Source: Iris pallida (taxonomy: Eukaryota > Streptophyta > Magnoliopsida > Asparagales > Iridaceae). From it: a DNA stretch of 64,000 nt. Made by a program: the position numbers and the translations under genes. Where the stretch lies: contig JANAVB010031417.1 in assembly GCA_029216955.1 (NCBI GenBank), positions 22,145,881 to 22,209,880 on the forward strand, given 5' to 3'. The notes beneath the pieces are model-generated. The model searched no databases. It was not told the origin of the DNA and saw only the letters and a list, made by a program, of their open reading frames with translations. Each line of letters begins with the position of its first letter. Within the stretch, counting starts at the first letter, position 1. Below are positions 43,573-55,467 of this stretch, in pieces.

Positions 43573-46500
43573 GACTTAGTACCTGAAATGGAAGATGAAG
43601 GTAAAACTTCAAAATCCAAGAAAGATAAAAAGGTCAAAACCTGCAACATAATTTCTCATATAACCCCAGATCCTGATGATTTGGATCATCTTTGGGATGG
43701 CATTCCTTTGGAGGATAGACTGAGAGGTTTGAACATATGTCCTCCAAGCTTGGCTCCTCCTACCAAGCTCAAACTTACTCATCAACAGTGGTTAGCTATG
43801 AATAGTGTCCCTTTATACAGGGCACAACAAGTCTTTACTGCTTATGAAAAAGCTCCTACAGGGATTTTTCCTCGTTCCGAATACTCCTTATGTGGATACA
43901 GAGGTTTCTATTTCTCTTTCTCATATAGTTACAGAGGTTTCTGCTTCTTCTTCCTCTGTCGAACCATCTATTAAAAGTTTGATGCCGATTCATTTGTACT
44001 GTCAACAATCAGTCCATCTCATGAAAAAGATGGGCTATGACTTTCAAAAGGCAGAGGGTTTGAACTATGATAAAGGAATGCGACTTCCTTTAAAAATTCA
44101 AAGTCAAAAATCCACTGTTGGATTGGGTTCTGAGCTTCCTCATAAAAATCTTCGAAAGAAGAAGACTAAAGGAAAGAAGACTAAATCCTGCAATATGGTA
44201 CTTCCTTCTCCTGAGTCTGAGGAAGAAAGCTTTGCTGGTACGAGATCTGGAAAAGAGTACCATAAAGATTATGAGGGATCTTCTAAAGAAGCAGAGGACG
44301 TTGTTGAAACAATACCAGCACAACCATCTCATGTTCCTGCTAAACTATCTGTGGTTGAGAAGGGGAAACATAAAGCAGTACGCTTTGACGTCCCTTTGAA
44401 ATCTGCTTCAAATCAAGGGGTAGTGATGAAGCCCTATAAATTTGATATTTTAGCCCAGTTAGCCAATACTTCGGCTAGACTTTCTATATTCGAGCTGCTT
44501 CGTCTTTCTAAAGAAAGCAGGGAGACTTTGAGTGAAGCTTTGCTACAAGCAGACTCATGCTTAGCTCAACTCAAGAGTCCTGACAATACACTAGTGTCGT
44601 GTCCACAATGTCATAGTGTGATGGAGACAATTCCTAACATTACCTTCACACAAGAAGATATGCTGTTGAAGCATAATAAGCACGATAGGCCTTTGTGTTA
44701 TACTGGGTATATTGAATCTACGGAAATTGACAAGATTTATATTAATCCTGGATCTTCTATTAGCATTATTCTTCAGAGTATGCTAAGACTGTTGAGGATT
44801 TCTACTAGTGATTTGACTTACACTAGTACCACAATAGTTGGTTTCAACTTTGGCAAGAGTAAACCACTGGGGAAGATTCGTCTGAAGATTCAGATTGGTG
44901 ATCTTCGAACTATGGCAACCTTCTATGTTATCAACTCAGACGTATCCTACAACATCCTTCTTGGAAGACCGTGGATACATGAGCATAACATTGTGCCTTC
45001 AACTCTCCACCAATGCTTCAAGTACGTGGATTCCCAAGGGATTGTGAAGACGAAATTCGCAGATATCAACCCTTTTAAAGGTGTTGAAGCTTATTTCTCG
45101 GATTCAATCCTCTACAAACAGAAGCATATGAAGGAGATATCAGATATGGCTGAAGATCGATCACCTGCTGAAGATCAATCTGTCAATGAAGATCCTCCGG
45201 AAGAGCAACCTTTGAAGATCAAAGTCAAAGGTCGAATCCAACCCCAACCTGTCAATGATCAACCTCTGGTGATCAAGGTTAAAGGAAGAACTCGAGCTTC
45301 ATCTGAGGAATCAGTGAGTATTCCTGCCAAGAGCCAGGTTCAACCTCTCATGATCAAAGTTAAGGGACGTACTTCTCGTACGAATGATCCAGAACCACCG
45401 TTGATCATCAACCTTGGCAAGTCTACGCAGAAGACGAATGACGGTCCGTTAATAATCAATCTGAAGCGTAGCAGTCAAATTATAAATGATGTAAATATTG
45501 ATCATTCTGTACTTTCTAATATCAATAAAGATTTCCTTTTCGAGTATATGGCTGTCAAATTTGTTGAGAGAATGACTTTATCTTCTGATGATCAAAGTCA
45601 TCAAAGTGAAAATGATATAAATTCAGAGGAAACCTTATATATTGATTATAAGGAAAATTCTTTTCCTCCTCATATCGATGTAGGACCTTATGCTCAAAGG
45701 TTCCTAATATCTTCTCTATACCTCCTACCTGTAGCCTCTTCATCACAAGCTTGTGTAACTTTTAGACGTCATGAAGAATCCTGTTTTGTGATTTCGTCTA
45801 AAAAGAAAAACGAGCGCCAAATTGTGTTTGGCTTAGCTAGAAATATCCATGTTATTCAGACAGATGATCTTAGAGAAAAAGATAAAGGAAGAATCCGAAT
45901 TGACAAATATAGACAACAATCTCTCAAGATTATCCAGAATATGGGATATGATCTGAAGACTATGCAAGGTCTCAATCAAGACAAGGGTATACGGTTACCA
46001 TTATGTGGTGATCTATTTTACCAGAAAACTCGACATGGGTTAGGATACGATCTGTCCCACATATCTAATGAGGATATACAAGAAGAATTCTCTTCCAATT
46101 CTTCACAATCCTCAGATTCTGAAGAAGTCCAATTCATCGAGTCGGATACATCCCACATACATAAAGAAGAATTTTCTTCCAGTTTTTCACCTTATGGAGG
46201 AGACTATTATGATGAGTCTGAGTGTATCTTCTCAGTTAACATGGTTCAAACTGACGGTGAATCTGAGTCATTTGAGAATGATCCTTGGGCACAACAAATG
46301 GACACTCAATGGGAGCTTCGTTTTGAACAAAGGCAGCCACCTACAGAGGATGAGATTGTTCAGATTGATGTTGGTGATGGAACTACATCCAAGCCAATAT
46401 TCATCAGTAAAAACCTTTCTGAAGATGAAAAGAAAGAGTTGATACAGCTGATTAAAGATTATATTGATATCTTTGTATGGAGTTATGAGAATATGTCGGG

Positions 46501-46582
46501 ATTAGATCCTAAAATTGCTACTCATAAACTTAATATTCTTCCTAATGCCAAGCCTGTAAAACAACAACAACGGTATTTTTGA
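43573..46582 (+). pseudogene. Tat gag-pro region with G-patch-like motifs and protease
   Basis: It resumes after the nested element (DLVPEMEDEGKTSKS). A one-base shift lies near 43870. A G-patch-like segment (KMGYDFQKAEGLNYDKG, about 44025) is followed by a basic/acidic linker. The aspartic protease domain comes next (44690-45110): YTGYIESTEIDKIYINPGSS, later YNILLGRPWIH. The family has Asp in the first motif (D-x-G-S/A); here codon 44754-44756 is AAT (Asn), so the active Asp is gone. Five repeats of PL(K/V/M/I)I(K/N)(V/L) follow at 45205-45470. A second G-patch-like segment (NMGYDLKTMQGLNQDKG) is at about 45940. The frame stops at TGA 46580, just as the RT begins. Confidence 0.75.
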
Positions 46583-47975
46583 CCTGATATAATGGATGCA
46601 ATTGAAGCAGAAGTCAAAAACTGATTACATGCGGCTTTGTTCGTGAAGAACAACACCCGGACTGGATAGCCAATATTGTTCCTATTATGAAGAAGACCGA
46701 AAAAGTTTGAGTTTGCATAGATTTTCGCAATCTTAACGCACCTTATCCAAAAGACGAATTTCCGCTTCCGATTACCGATGTCATGATAGACAATACATGT
46801 GGTTTTGAACGCATGTCTTTCATGGACGGATTTTCAGGATACAATCAAATTAAGAAGCATCCAGGAGATGAAAAGCATGCTTTTCGTACACCCCTCGGAG
46901 TTTACCGCTATACGGTTATGCCATTTGGTCTAAAAAATGTCGGTACTACGTATCAACGGGCTATGAGCAACATTTTTCAAGAGCATCTACGAAAAATAGT
47001 TGAATGTTATGTAGATGACATTGCTGTCAAAAGTCGATCAAAAGATGATCACATTCCAGACTTGAAGACAGTATTTGAGTTGATGCGTCAACATCAACTG
47101 AAGATGAATCCCACTAAGCCTTTCTTAGGGGTGTCCAGTGGCAAATTTTTGGGATTTGTCATTACTTCTCAGGATATCCATGTCGATCCTGATAAAATTA
47201 AAGCAATTCTTGAAATGCGTCCTCCACACAATTTAAAAGAACTACGTGGCTTCCAAGGCCGCATTGCTTATATCAGGAGGTTTATATCTAACCTATCTGG
47301 GAGATGTCAACCTTTCTCTCGTCTATTGAAGAAGGGAGTATCATTTGTTTGGGATGAAGCATGTCAGAAAGCCTTCAATGACATCAAGCAATACCTTACA
47401 AATCCTCCTGTTTTAGTACCTCCAGTGGTAGGAAGACCATTTTTGCTATATGTTCGAGCCTTAGATCATTCTCTTGGTGCTCTCCTTGCACAGAAAAGTT
47501 ATTTGGGTCACGAACAGGCAATTTATTATCTCAGTCGAATAATGGTTGGAGCTGAACATAGGTATACTCCTGTAGAAAAAGAATATTTGGCCTTGGTTTT
47601 TGCCATTCAAAAGACACGGCATTATGTGTCAGGACAGACTATTCATGTCATCTCCCGAATAAATCCTATTCGAATGTTGATGAGGAAACCGAACATCCTT
47701 AATTCTAGGTTAGCCACCTGGGCGATGTTGCTTACTCCTTATGATATGGTCTACGTACCTCAAAAGTCAGTGAAGGGTCAAGCATTAGCTGATTTCTTAG
47801 CTGCTCATCCTATACCTGAAACATCGAAGCTATATGAGGACATTCCAGATGAAGTCGTGGATTGCAACATGACTTTGAAGGATGACATTTGGCAATTATA
47901 TTTTGATGGGGCATCGCGGGTCGGATCTAAAGGCAATATTGTCTCCGGAGTAGGGAATAGTCCTGGTTTCTCCTG
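46583..47975 (+). pseudogene. Tat reverse transcriptase and gypsy RNase H
   Basis: RT starts right after TGA 46580. A one-base shift in the AAAAAC run near 46618 and a TGA at 46708 precede the long intact part. Motifs: CIDFRNLNAPYPKDEFPLP, MDGFSGYNQI, FRTPLGVYRYTVMPFGLKN and ECYVDDIAVKS, with the YVDD catalytic pair present. RNase H of gypsy type follows (LLYVRALDHSLGALLAQ, AEHRYTPVEKEYLALVFAI, QALADFLAAHP). The reading then enters LYFDGASRVGS, the start of the second RNase H. RT and RNase H copy the element RNA into DNA in the cytoplasmic particle. Most of it is intact at protein level, unlike gag. Confidence 0.85.
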
Positions 47976-48646
47976 ACAAGATGGTTATATACCGTGCTTA
48001 TTCTCTCAATGAGCCATGCTCTAACAATGTAGCAGAATATAATGCTCTCTTGATTGGTCTCCAAGTAGCAAAAGAATTGGATATTGAGTTCTTAGAAGCT
48101 TATGGAGATTCTCAACTGATTGTTAATCAGGTTAGAGGGACATATGAAGTCAAAAATCCTGATCTCATCCCATATCATCAAGTGGTAATCGAATTGGTCC
48201 TTTCATTCAAAGGATTCTTCATTGAATTCGTACCACATTCTCAAAATTTGGAAGCTGATGCTCTTGCCAGTTTAGCTGCAGATTTAGCTGTTCCAATCAG
48301 GAGACAAAACACTATTACTTTGTTGGATAGAGACTTATTCTGTGTTAAGAATAATCTGCGTATAGAACAGAGTTATACTACAGAATTAAGTTCCCAGCAG
48401 AGGGATTGGAGAAGTCTATTTATTGACTACGCAATTCATGGTATTTTACCTGAAGATCCAAAAGAAGCTGCATCAGTCAAGAGACGATCATTTCGATTCA
48501 ATTATGATTCTTCTTTACATATGTTATATCGTCGTTCTTATGACGGACTTCTGCTGCATTATCTCTCTGAGAATGAAGCTAAACAAATACTTCGTGAAGC
48601 TCATGATGGTGTCTGTGGCACTCATCAACTATGTCCGAAATTATAA
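47890..48646 (+). pseudogene. Tat second (archaeal-type) RNase H
   Basis: The domain begins YFDGAS and continues, after a one-base insertion near 47953 (GTAGGGAATA), with AYSLNEPCSNNVAEYNALLI, ELDIEFLEAYGDSQLIVNQV and PHSQNLEADALASLA. The acidic residues D, E, D and the final D of this fold are present. An extra RNase H after the gypsy one is the hallmark of the Tat lineage. Downstream is the integrase zinc-binding module (EAHDGVCGTHQ), and the frame stops at TAA 48644. Confidence 0.8.
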
Positions 48647-49656
48647 GATCGCATCCGAAGAATGGGATATTACTGGCCATCTATGATAGCAGATGCTGTG
48701 GATTATGCCAGATGGTGCAAAGCGTGTCAGATTTATGCTGATTTTATTCATCAACCTTCTAAGTTCTTACATCCTACAGCAGCCTCTTGGCCCTTTGAAG
48801 CATGGGACATGGATATTATTGGTCCAATTAACCCTCCTGTTAAGGGACATCGGTTTATACTGGCTATAACCGATTACTTTTCTAAATGGGCGGAAGGAGT
48901 TCCCCTTGCCAAAGTAAAAACATCTAATGTGGTTAATTTTATCAAACATTATGTTATTTATCGTTTCGGGATCCCTCGACGGATAATACATGATAATGGA
49001 CCACAATTTGCCAGTCAAGCATTTTATCGATTCTGTGATAAGAATCGGATCCAGAATATGGCTTCTACGACTTATAATCCAGCTGCTAATGGTTTGGCTG
49101 AAGCCTTCAACAAGACAATCATTAAACTTCTCAAAAAGTTCGTCTCTTCTAATAAACATGATTGGAATGAGAAACTTGGAGAATATTTATGGGCTTACCG
49201 AACGACGGTCCGAACTCCAACTGGTTTTACACCATTTTCATTGGTCTATGGATGTGAAGCAGTTCTTCCATTGGAAATCTAGATTCCATCTCTTAGAATA
49301 GCCATTGCTAATGAGCTAACTACAGAGAACAACGATCGCTTACGACTCTAAGAACTTGAAGGATTGGACGAGAAGCGTCTTCAAGCGCAACAGCACATTG
49401 AGCTATATCAAGCCCGCATATCTCGAACTTTCAATCGTAAAGTTAAAGAGAGGGTATTTAAAGTCGGTGAGCTAGTTCTAGCCGTTCGAAGACCGATGGT
49501 GATGACTCATAAAAGCAAAGGAAAATTCCAAGCAAAATGGAAAGGTCCTTATGTAATTGAGTCGGTACTAATGGTGCTTATAGGTTGTCTAAACCTAATG
49601 GAGATCTGCTCATGATGCCGATTAATAGCAAATTCTTTAAGAAATATTATGTTTGA
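48647..49656 (+). pseudogene. Tat integrase
   Basis: It continues in the same frame after TAA 48644: CKACQ completes the HHCC zinc module. The catalytic core has Asp in DMDIIGPI, Asp in HDNGPQFASQ and Glu in NGLAEAFNK. Stops at TAG 49280 and TAA 49349 precede the C-terminal region (FNRKVKERVFKVGELVLAV, then GKFQAKWKGPYVIE). A one-base shift near 49570 leads to the true end at TGA 49654 (MMPINSKFFKKYYV). Integrase inserts the DNA copy into the genome; this copy is dead through the stops, but its catalytic residues are kept. Confidence 0.8.
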
Positions 49657-50090
49657 ATTTCTTCTTTATTTTCCAGCTGCCAATGTTTGGTTAAGCTGAT
49701 TACTTGTTTCTTTGAAGAGAATTATGATCTTCTGTCTTATCAGTTGATTAAAGAAGAGAAATTTATTATTTATCATGTTCTCATGACCTCTGAATAAATA
49801 TTAAATCTACTTCTTTTCCTATCTATTATGTCCATTTGGCCTCTGAATAGATATTAATCTATTTTTATTTGAGTTTTTATGATCTGTCACGTTCATATGA
49901 CCTCTGATAATGTCGTGTACTCTGAATAGTAAAAAGAGATTCATTATCTATCATGTCCACATTACCTCTGGATAGATATATTCTATTGAGTTCAGAAAAC
50001 TTGTTATGTCCATATTACCTCTGATAAGTGTTTTCTATCTCATACCTATTGTTTAAATCCAAGATAAATGATAGGACCTCAAAACAAATC
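49657..50090. repeat. Imperfect tandem repeats between pol and the antisense gene
   Basis: Five or so imperfect units of about 60-75 bases with TATC(A/T)(T/A)GT(C/T)C(A/T)(C/T)AT..ACCTCTGA(A)TA(G/A)ATAT. No coding frame. The segment separates the convergent 3' ends of pol (plus) and the PMD gene (minus). Confidence 0.6.
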
Positions 50091-50091
50091 T

Positions 50092-50097
50092 TTTATT
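50092..50097 (-). terminator. Poly(A) signal of the antisense PMD gene
   Basis: AATAAA on the minus strand, about 65 bases after the stop codon at 50162. Confidence 0.5.
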
Positions 50098-50161
50098 CAT
50101 CTTTTTGTAAACATTACAAAATGGAAAAGATAGAAGATTACAAAAAGCCTTTTTATTTTGC

Positions 50162-53100
50162 CTACGGCGGGGCAGAGATATCTTGAAGTAATTTTTGTAG
50201 TTCTGCCAGGCGTTTGTCATAAGAGCTCAAAACAGTCTTGGTGGCTTCGGCACGTCGAGCTTCGGGAGTACAGATATGAGAAAGTCCAGCAAAGCTGACT
50301 ATCAGCTTATCCTTGGCTTCATCAAGGGTTCTGATAGTAGATTCAGCTCCGTAGACCTGTTCTTCCAAAATTGAGCTCTGAGTTAGGTGCTGGTCCCGGG
50401 CCATGATCATCTGCTCCCTCTCTGCCTTCAAACGAGCCAGCTCAGCCTCAACTTCTCGAATTTTATCATTTTGTTGATGAATTCTTATATTCGAGGTGTC
50501 ATAGGCTGCTCTCTGGCTATCCAGCTCGGACTTTATTCCAGCCAAAAAAGCTTTTTCTTTGGCGACCTTTATGCTATATTCATAGAGGGCTTCATTATAT
50601 CTCGTCTCCCGAGCGAGATAATCAGCAGTTAAAGCGTCATACTCTTCTTGGATGAGACTTTCAACGGTTTCACTTGACAGCTTAAGATACTCTCTGATGG
50701 GCTGTTCAAGTCCCTCCAAAATTTTCTCTAATGCTGCTGCTCTCGCCGCATCATTGAACATAGCAACATTTTTGATGGTAAGAGCCATCGCCGCCTTCAA
50801 GCTCTCATAATTGAGACCCTTATTTAGGACCATCTTGATTAAAGCTGCCAGAGTCTTGTAAAAAGTATCTGTATAAATTTTAACTAAGAGATTCTTTTTT
50901 ATACTTGAACTCGGTGTTGCAGCAATGTCTATCAAATCCCTTCTCTGAAGGCTGGGAGCAGATGCTGTCTTGGTAGTAGGCTGAGGTGTAGCCGTTGTTG
51001 TTACTGCTACCAAAGCTTACTGATTCTCAGGAGCCTCAGAAATAGGGTCCTCAACAGTTGTTGCTCTAGCCGTATCTGGAACTGAAACTATGGGAGTTTC
51101 GGTGACGGTGATTGGTGCGAGTGGGGTGATAATTGTGGTAGTTGACTCAGGTTCGGGCCTTGTCTCTTCAAGAACTTGTACTGGATCAGTAACAATAGCA
51201 GAGGATGCCATTACTACTTCACCTGCTTTAGTTGATGATTTGACTCTACCTTCGTCACCTTCATCAGCTATTGGTTCTGCAGGAACTTCAGGTATTTCAG
51301 TTGTAGTAGATCCTTCTACAACTGGTTCGTTGTTAAAATATGCCAGTTCTGCAGTAGATGCTTCTTCCTCTACAGTAGGTTTTACTACAGGTTGTTCTTG
51401 ATCTCCGCCCTCAACAGGAGGAGATGATTCTAGCTGAACCTGCACTCCTGGCTCTTGTTGAACCTCCATAGATGAAGGTCGTTCTTCCAGGGTCTCCATT
51501 TCGGGCTCTGGTGATACTTCCTCATGAACATCTTCTTCTGAAGAAGAAGAGTCTTCTTCCTCATATTCTGTATTCTTCTCATAAATATCTTCTTGAGAAG
51601 GAGGAGGAGCCATAGGCTTTGACGCAATGATAACATCTACAAAAAATTAAACAAAAAAACAAGTCAATATACAAAAAATTATAGTTTTGTATGGATTTTG
51701 TATAAATTCTATTTACCTGGAATAGGTGTGGAACGTGCCAAATATGCGTCATAATCCTCATCCCAGTCTTCATCATCAAAATGAAGAGCTGGTTTATCCA
51801 GTGGGATAGGCTCTGGGGCGACGCCTTCAACAACTTGTGCCTTTTGTGGCAAAGTTAAATGAAGTGAAGTGCTAAGGCGCCCTGGAGATAGGATCCCTAC
51901 AGCTTCAGTTGATGTGGCTGATTGGGAGACTGAGGATCCTTCTCCAGGATGAGTTAAAGAAGACGCGACATGTGGCGGTTCTTCGACAGGAATGTCACCC
52001 TCTGGAGTAGCAGCTCTTGGTTTGGAAGGCATTTTGACGGTGACCTTCTTTTTCTTTTTGGGAGTCTTCACTGGAAGAGTAGTAGCTGTACTCTGCTTCC
52101 ATTTTTGGGTTTTTCCAATAACTATTGGTCCCGCTGCTATCTCTCCAGCTCCTGTAGGGATTACTGCCAGAAATTTATCTGTAACAGTAGTGTTGTCGGG
52201 TATGTCAGGAGTTATTCTGATTGGTTCCTCGATGTTCCCCTCCTTGGGCCATCGAAGACTTCCTTGCATACTATAACCATGTGCGAAAGAGCGAATGGAC
52301 GAGTAAAAACGAGCATACGGGTGAAGTATACGTAGCTCGGTTGTACTGGTGGCAGTAGATATTTTGAATTTAGCACCAGTACATGCGGTGCTGAAGTATC
52401 TCCATGCTCTCGCACCGTTAATCAACTTTCCATAATAATGGAAGTTGGTGGAAGGATTGCCAACATGAAGCTGGTCATATCCAAACTGGCGGGCGAACCT
52501 ACTCGGTAGATAAGGCTCAAACGCACAGTTATCTTCGTTCCTGTACATCAGATGGGAGGGTCTGATGTACGTTAGCCATTGGAAGACAGGTTTTGGCAAT
52601 GAAGTTGTCCTCTCTCCTCTGTCTTCGAATTGCATGCCAAGGCAGTCGGCGGAAACTGGTGGCCTTGTGCAGAAGAAATTCCAGCCATAAGAGTAATTCA
52701 ACGCTGCTCGGGTGTCTGCCACTGTCGTGGCAGTCCATGTGGCTTTGCTGAATTTTTGGAGGAAGATCTCCGCTTCATCTTCAGGGCCTGGTGGAAGCAA
52801 ATTGCAGTTGTGGTGTAATAACCAACCCATCAGATAGGTATACGGTAGCTCCACTCTTGGAAAATTGTCTCGATGTGGAGCATTATTAACCAACTCTTCA
52901 CCAAAAGTTCGTAGACCTGCATTTATTCGGCACACCATTGCCGACAGTAGGTTGATTCTGTCTTTGAACACCAAACGTACTGCTGGCCACAATACGTTTC
53001 GGTAGATCCTATCTATGGTACTGATCCCCGGCACGACCCATCTTCGTAGCCATAAGGATATGAAGCCTGCCAGCAAGGCTTTCCTTGACATCTTCTAACT

Positions 53101-55195
53101 ACCATGCCTCAGGTAGCTTAAGGTCTCAGTCCCCGCAGGGATGTCTCCGGTCTTGATGTCTCCGGTCTTGGTGGATAGATATTGGTCTCAAGATTTCTGT
53201 GAGACCATCAATTCCTGGATTACATCTGCAGAAATTATGGAGCAAGGGTTGATGGTTTGAGTCTTGCTTTCTCGGAACCTACCCTTCTCAGTCTTGGATA
53301 CTCTATTTTCATGGTAAAATAAATAGGTTGTCCATTTAGTTACATATGCCAAATGTGACCGAGTTTTATACAAACTGGTGCAAATTAGATAATGGCACAT
53401 GAGTTCTTCATAGACCTGCACCAATTCAGGGTTCTTCTCTCTTATTTCTGCTAGTTCTCGATTGGAGGGAACATATTCTTCATAAGGGGCTTCGCCCATT
53501 GGCAGCTTCGAGATAAATTGCATCTCATACAGAGCAAGACCCATTTCACCGTGTAGAGTTGCAAAAGTTCCTGTTGAACTCATATACAATTCCAATAAAG
53601 CCAGGAATAAGTCACTGTTCGGTGGTATGCCGTAACTTGTAGAGGCTACCGCTTCATATAGGACGACAGCTTCCAGGTCCGTTTTAAAGTGCTTCATGAT
53701 CCAAGCACTAATTTGAATCCAGTTATTACTATAAAGAGTCAGCCACCCTGTCAGCCTAGGGTTGGACTGAGGATATAACACAGCAGCTTTTATGAACTTA
53801 TTAATAAACATGGGAGTCTGTACTGGCTGGATCAGAGATGAGTCTTCACTTGGTGTGAACCCGGGCAATAGACTAGAGAACGGGACGACACCACCACTGG
53901 GAGTACTAACGTGGTAGCCCATGTCACTAGATCTCTCTCTCTCTTGAAAATAATCTTGCCCGGCCTGCCGTAACTACTGGGAGTCAAATTCTATAGCATC
54001 TGACGAGGGTGAGTAGCATGGACAAAAGCAGATAGTGGGTAATCCCTGTCCATGTCATGGAGATACATCGCCCTTTCTTCAGACTTAAATACCCAGGCCT
54101 CTTTCTTGGGGTGAGTTTGCGATTTGAAGTCTATCGCATCCCCGAATAGAAAAGCTGGCTTCAAGAATTGTTGGTCTTCTAGTGACACCAGCACTTCTCT
54201 ATTTATCATGGACAGCAGCATCCTGTCCCCTTGAGCAGCTATCAGTTGAGCTCTCCTTTCAGGGTATTCAGGGTTGAATTGAGGAAACTTTACATGTGAT
54301 AAGTTCTCCAGATAGTGTGAACCCACCATACCAGCCGGCGAGCCAAATATTTCTGCAAGAGGGTGAATTTGCAAGTCTACTGCCAAAAGAAAAAAAAAAT
54401 CAAGTTAGTGAAAATCTAATTTGAAGTTTTTTTACGCAGATGATTTGGTCTGACTTTTACGCATAAAAATTGAAGAATCTGATTATGCAAATTTTACGCT
54501 TATTTAAGTTGATAAAAAACTTTTTTAAGTGTAAAAAATTCTTTTTACGCAAAAGACTGTTACTGGTGAAATTTTACGCTAGTACAAACAGACGTGAGCA
54601 TATTTTTGAATTTTTACGCTACCACGTATAGACGTGAGCGTATTTTCAATTTTACGCTAGCACACATTAAATGTGAGCGTATTTTGAATTTTACGCTGGC
54701 ACGTACAGACGTGAGCATATTTCAAATTTTACGCTAGCACACATTAAATGTGAGCGTATTTTGAATTTTACGCTGGCACGTACAGACGTGAGCGTATTTT
54801 CAATTTTACGCTGCTACATATAAATGTGGGCGTATTTCAAGTTTTACGCTGACACATGTAGATGTGGGCGTATTTTAAATTTTACACTGACACATGTAGA
54901 TGTGGGCGTATTTTCAAGTTTTACGCTGACACGATAAACGTGGGCGTATTTAAGATTTTTTACGCTAGTACGAACAACGTGGGCGTAGATTTTTGGTTTT
55001 CGTTGGTTCCTCTTCTCCGACGAATTCATGACCGAAGTTCCACGCTTTACTCCTCATTGCCGGAGCCACGGCGGGGTTGCTTTGCTGAGACGCTGCTGAT
55101 GACCGGACGAGATTTTGTACGCGGTCAACCGACGAGGAATCGGCGGTGGGCTTCTTGCCCTTGCTGCCAGCGGCGGACGACTTCTTGGGAGCCAT
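50162..55195 (-). pseudogene. Antisense spliced plant mobile domain (PMD) gene of the Tat element
   Basis: The gene reads from ATG 55195 (MAPKKSSAAGSKGKK). Exon 1 ends at 54979, with donor GTTGTT at 54978; exon 2 is 54380-51717; exon 3 is 51636-50162. Phases fit at both junctions. Exon 2 carries the PMD (aminotransferase-like): LLAGFISLWLRRWVVPG, WLLHHNC, FEPYLPSRFARQFGYDQ. Its tail is basic (TPKKKKKVTVKMPSK). Exon 3 is Glu/Pro-rich and ends in a long coiled coil (EVEAELARLKAEREQMI). Damage: a one-base shift near 54000 and stops TAG 53974, TGA 53188, TAG 53095 and TAA 51017. Extra antisense ORFs between pol and the 3' LTR are known from Tat elements, and PMD proteins are linked to silencing control in Arabidopsis (MAIN/MAIL1); what the element gains is unknown. 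Confidence 0.75.
54569..54988. repeat. Tandem hairpin array in the intron of the antisense gene
   Basis: About eleven units of 38-39 bases, each TTTTACGCT, two bases, a 5-base arm, a 3-4-base loop, the complementary arm, (A/G)GCGTA, TTTT. Outer arms TACGCT/AGCGTA pair in nearly all units. The inner arm is CACGT/ACGTG in some units and CACAT/ATGTG in others, so pairing is preserved. Almost the whole array lies between donor 54978 and acceptor 54381. Confidence 0.85.
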
Positions 55196-55289
55196 TGGAT
55201 TGAAAGTAAGAGTTTGAAAGAGGGAGAAAAGTGAGAGAGATCGAGAATACGGGAGATAAGTAAAGTTTTTTTCTCTCTTCAAAGAACTC

Positions 55290-55297
55290 TATTTATA
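55290..55297 (-). promoter_or_regulatory. TATA box of the antisense PMD gene
   Basis: The minus strand reads CTCTATAAATAGAG, 95 bases upstream of ATG 55195, followed by a pyrimidine-rich leader (TCTCTCTCACTTTTCTCCC). Spacing predicts a start near 55262. Confidence 0.65.
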
Positions 55298-55467
55298 GAG
55301 AATTTTAAATCGGTTCAAATTTTCGATTTTTACGTCGATTGTTGGATATCCCAACTTTTACGCGGATGACCGTTGCGTATCCCGAATTTTACGCAAGACT
55401 ATTGAAATGTCCCAATTTTACGCTTCTGTTCAAAGTATTTCAAATTTTGAAAATATTTGAAAACTTT

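Noticed and set aside
43588..43974. Separate 128-aa gene downstream of the nested element
   Set aside because: It is the continuation of the Tat gag-pro reading before a one-base frameshift, not an independent gene.
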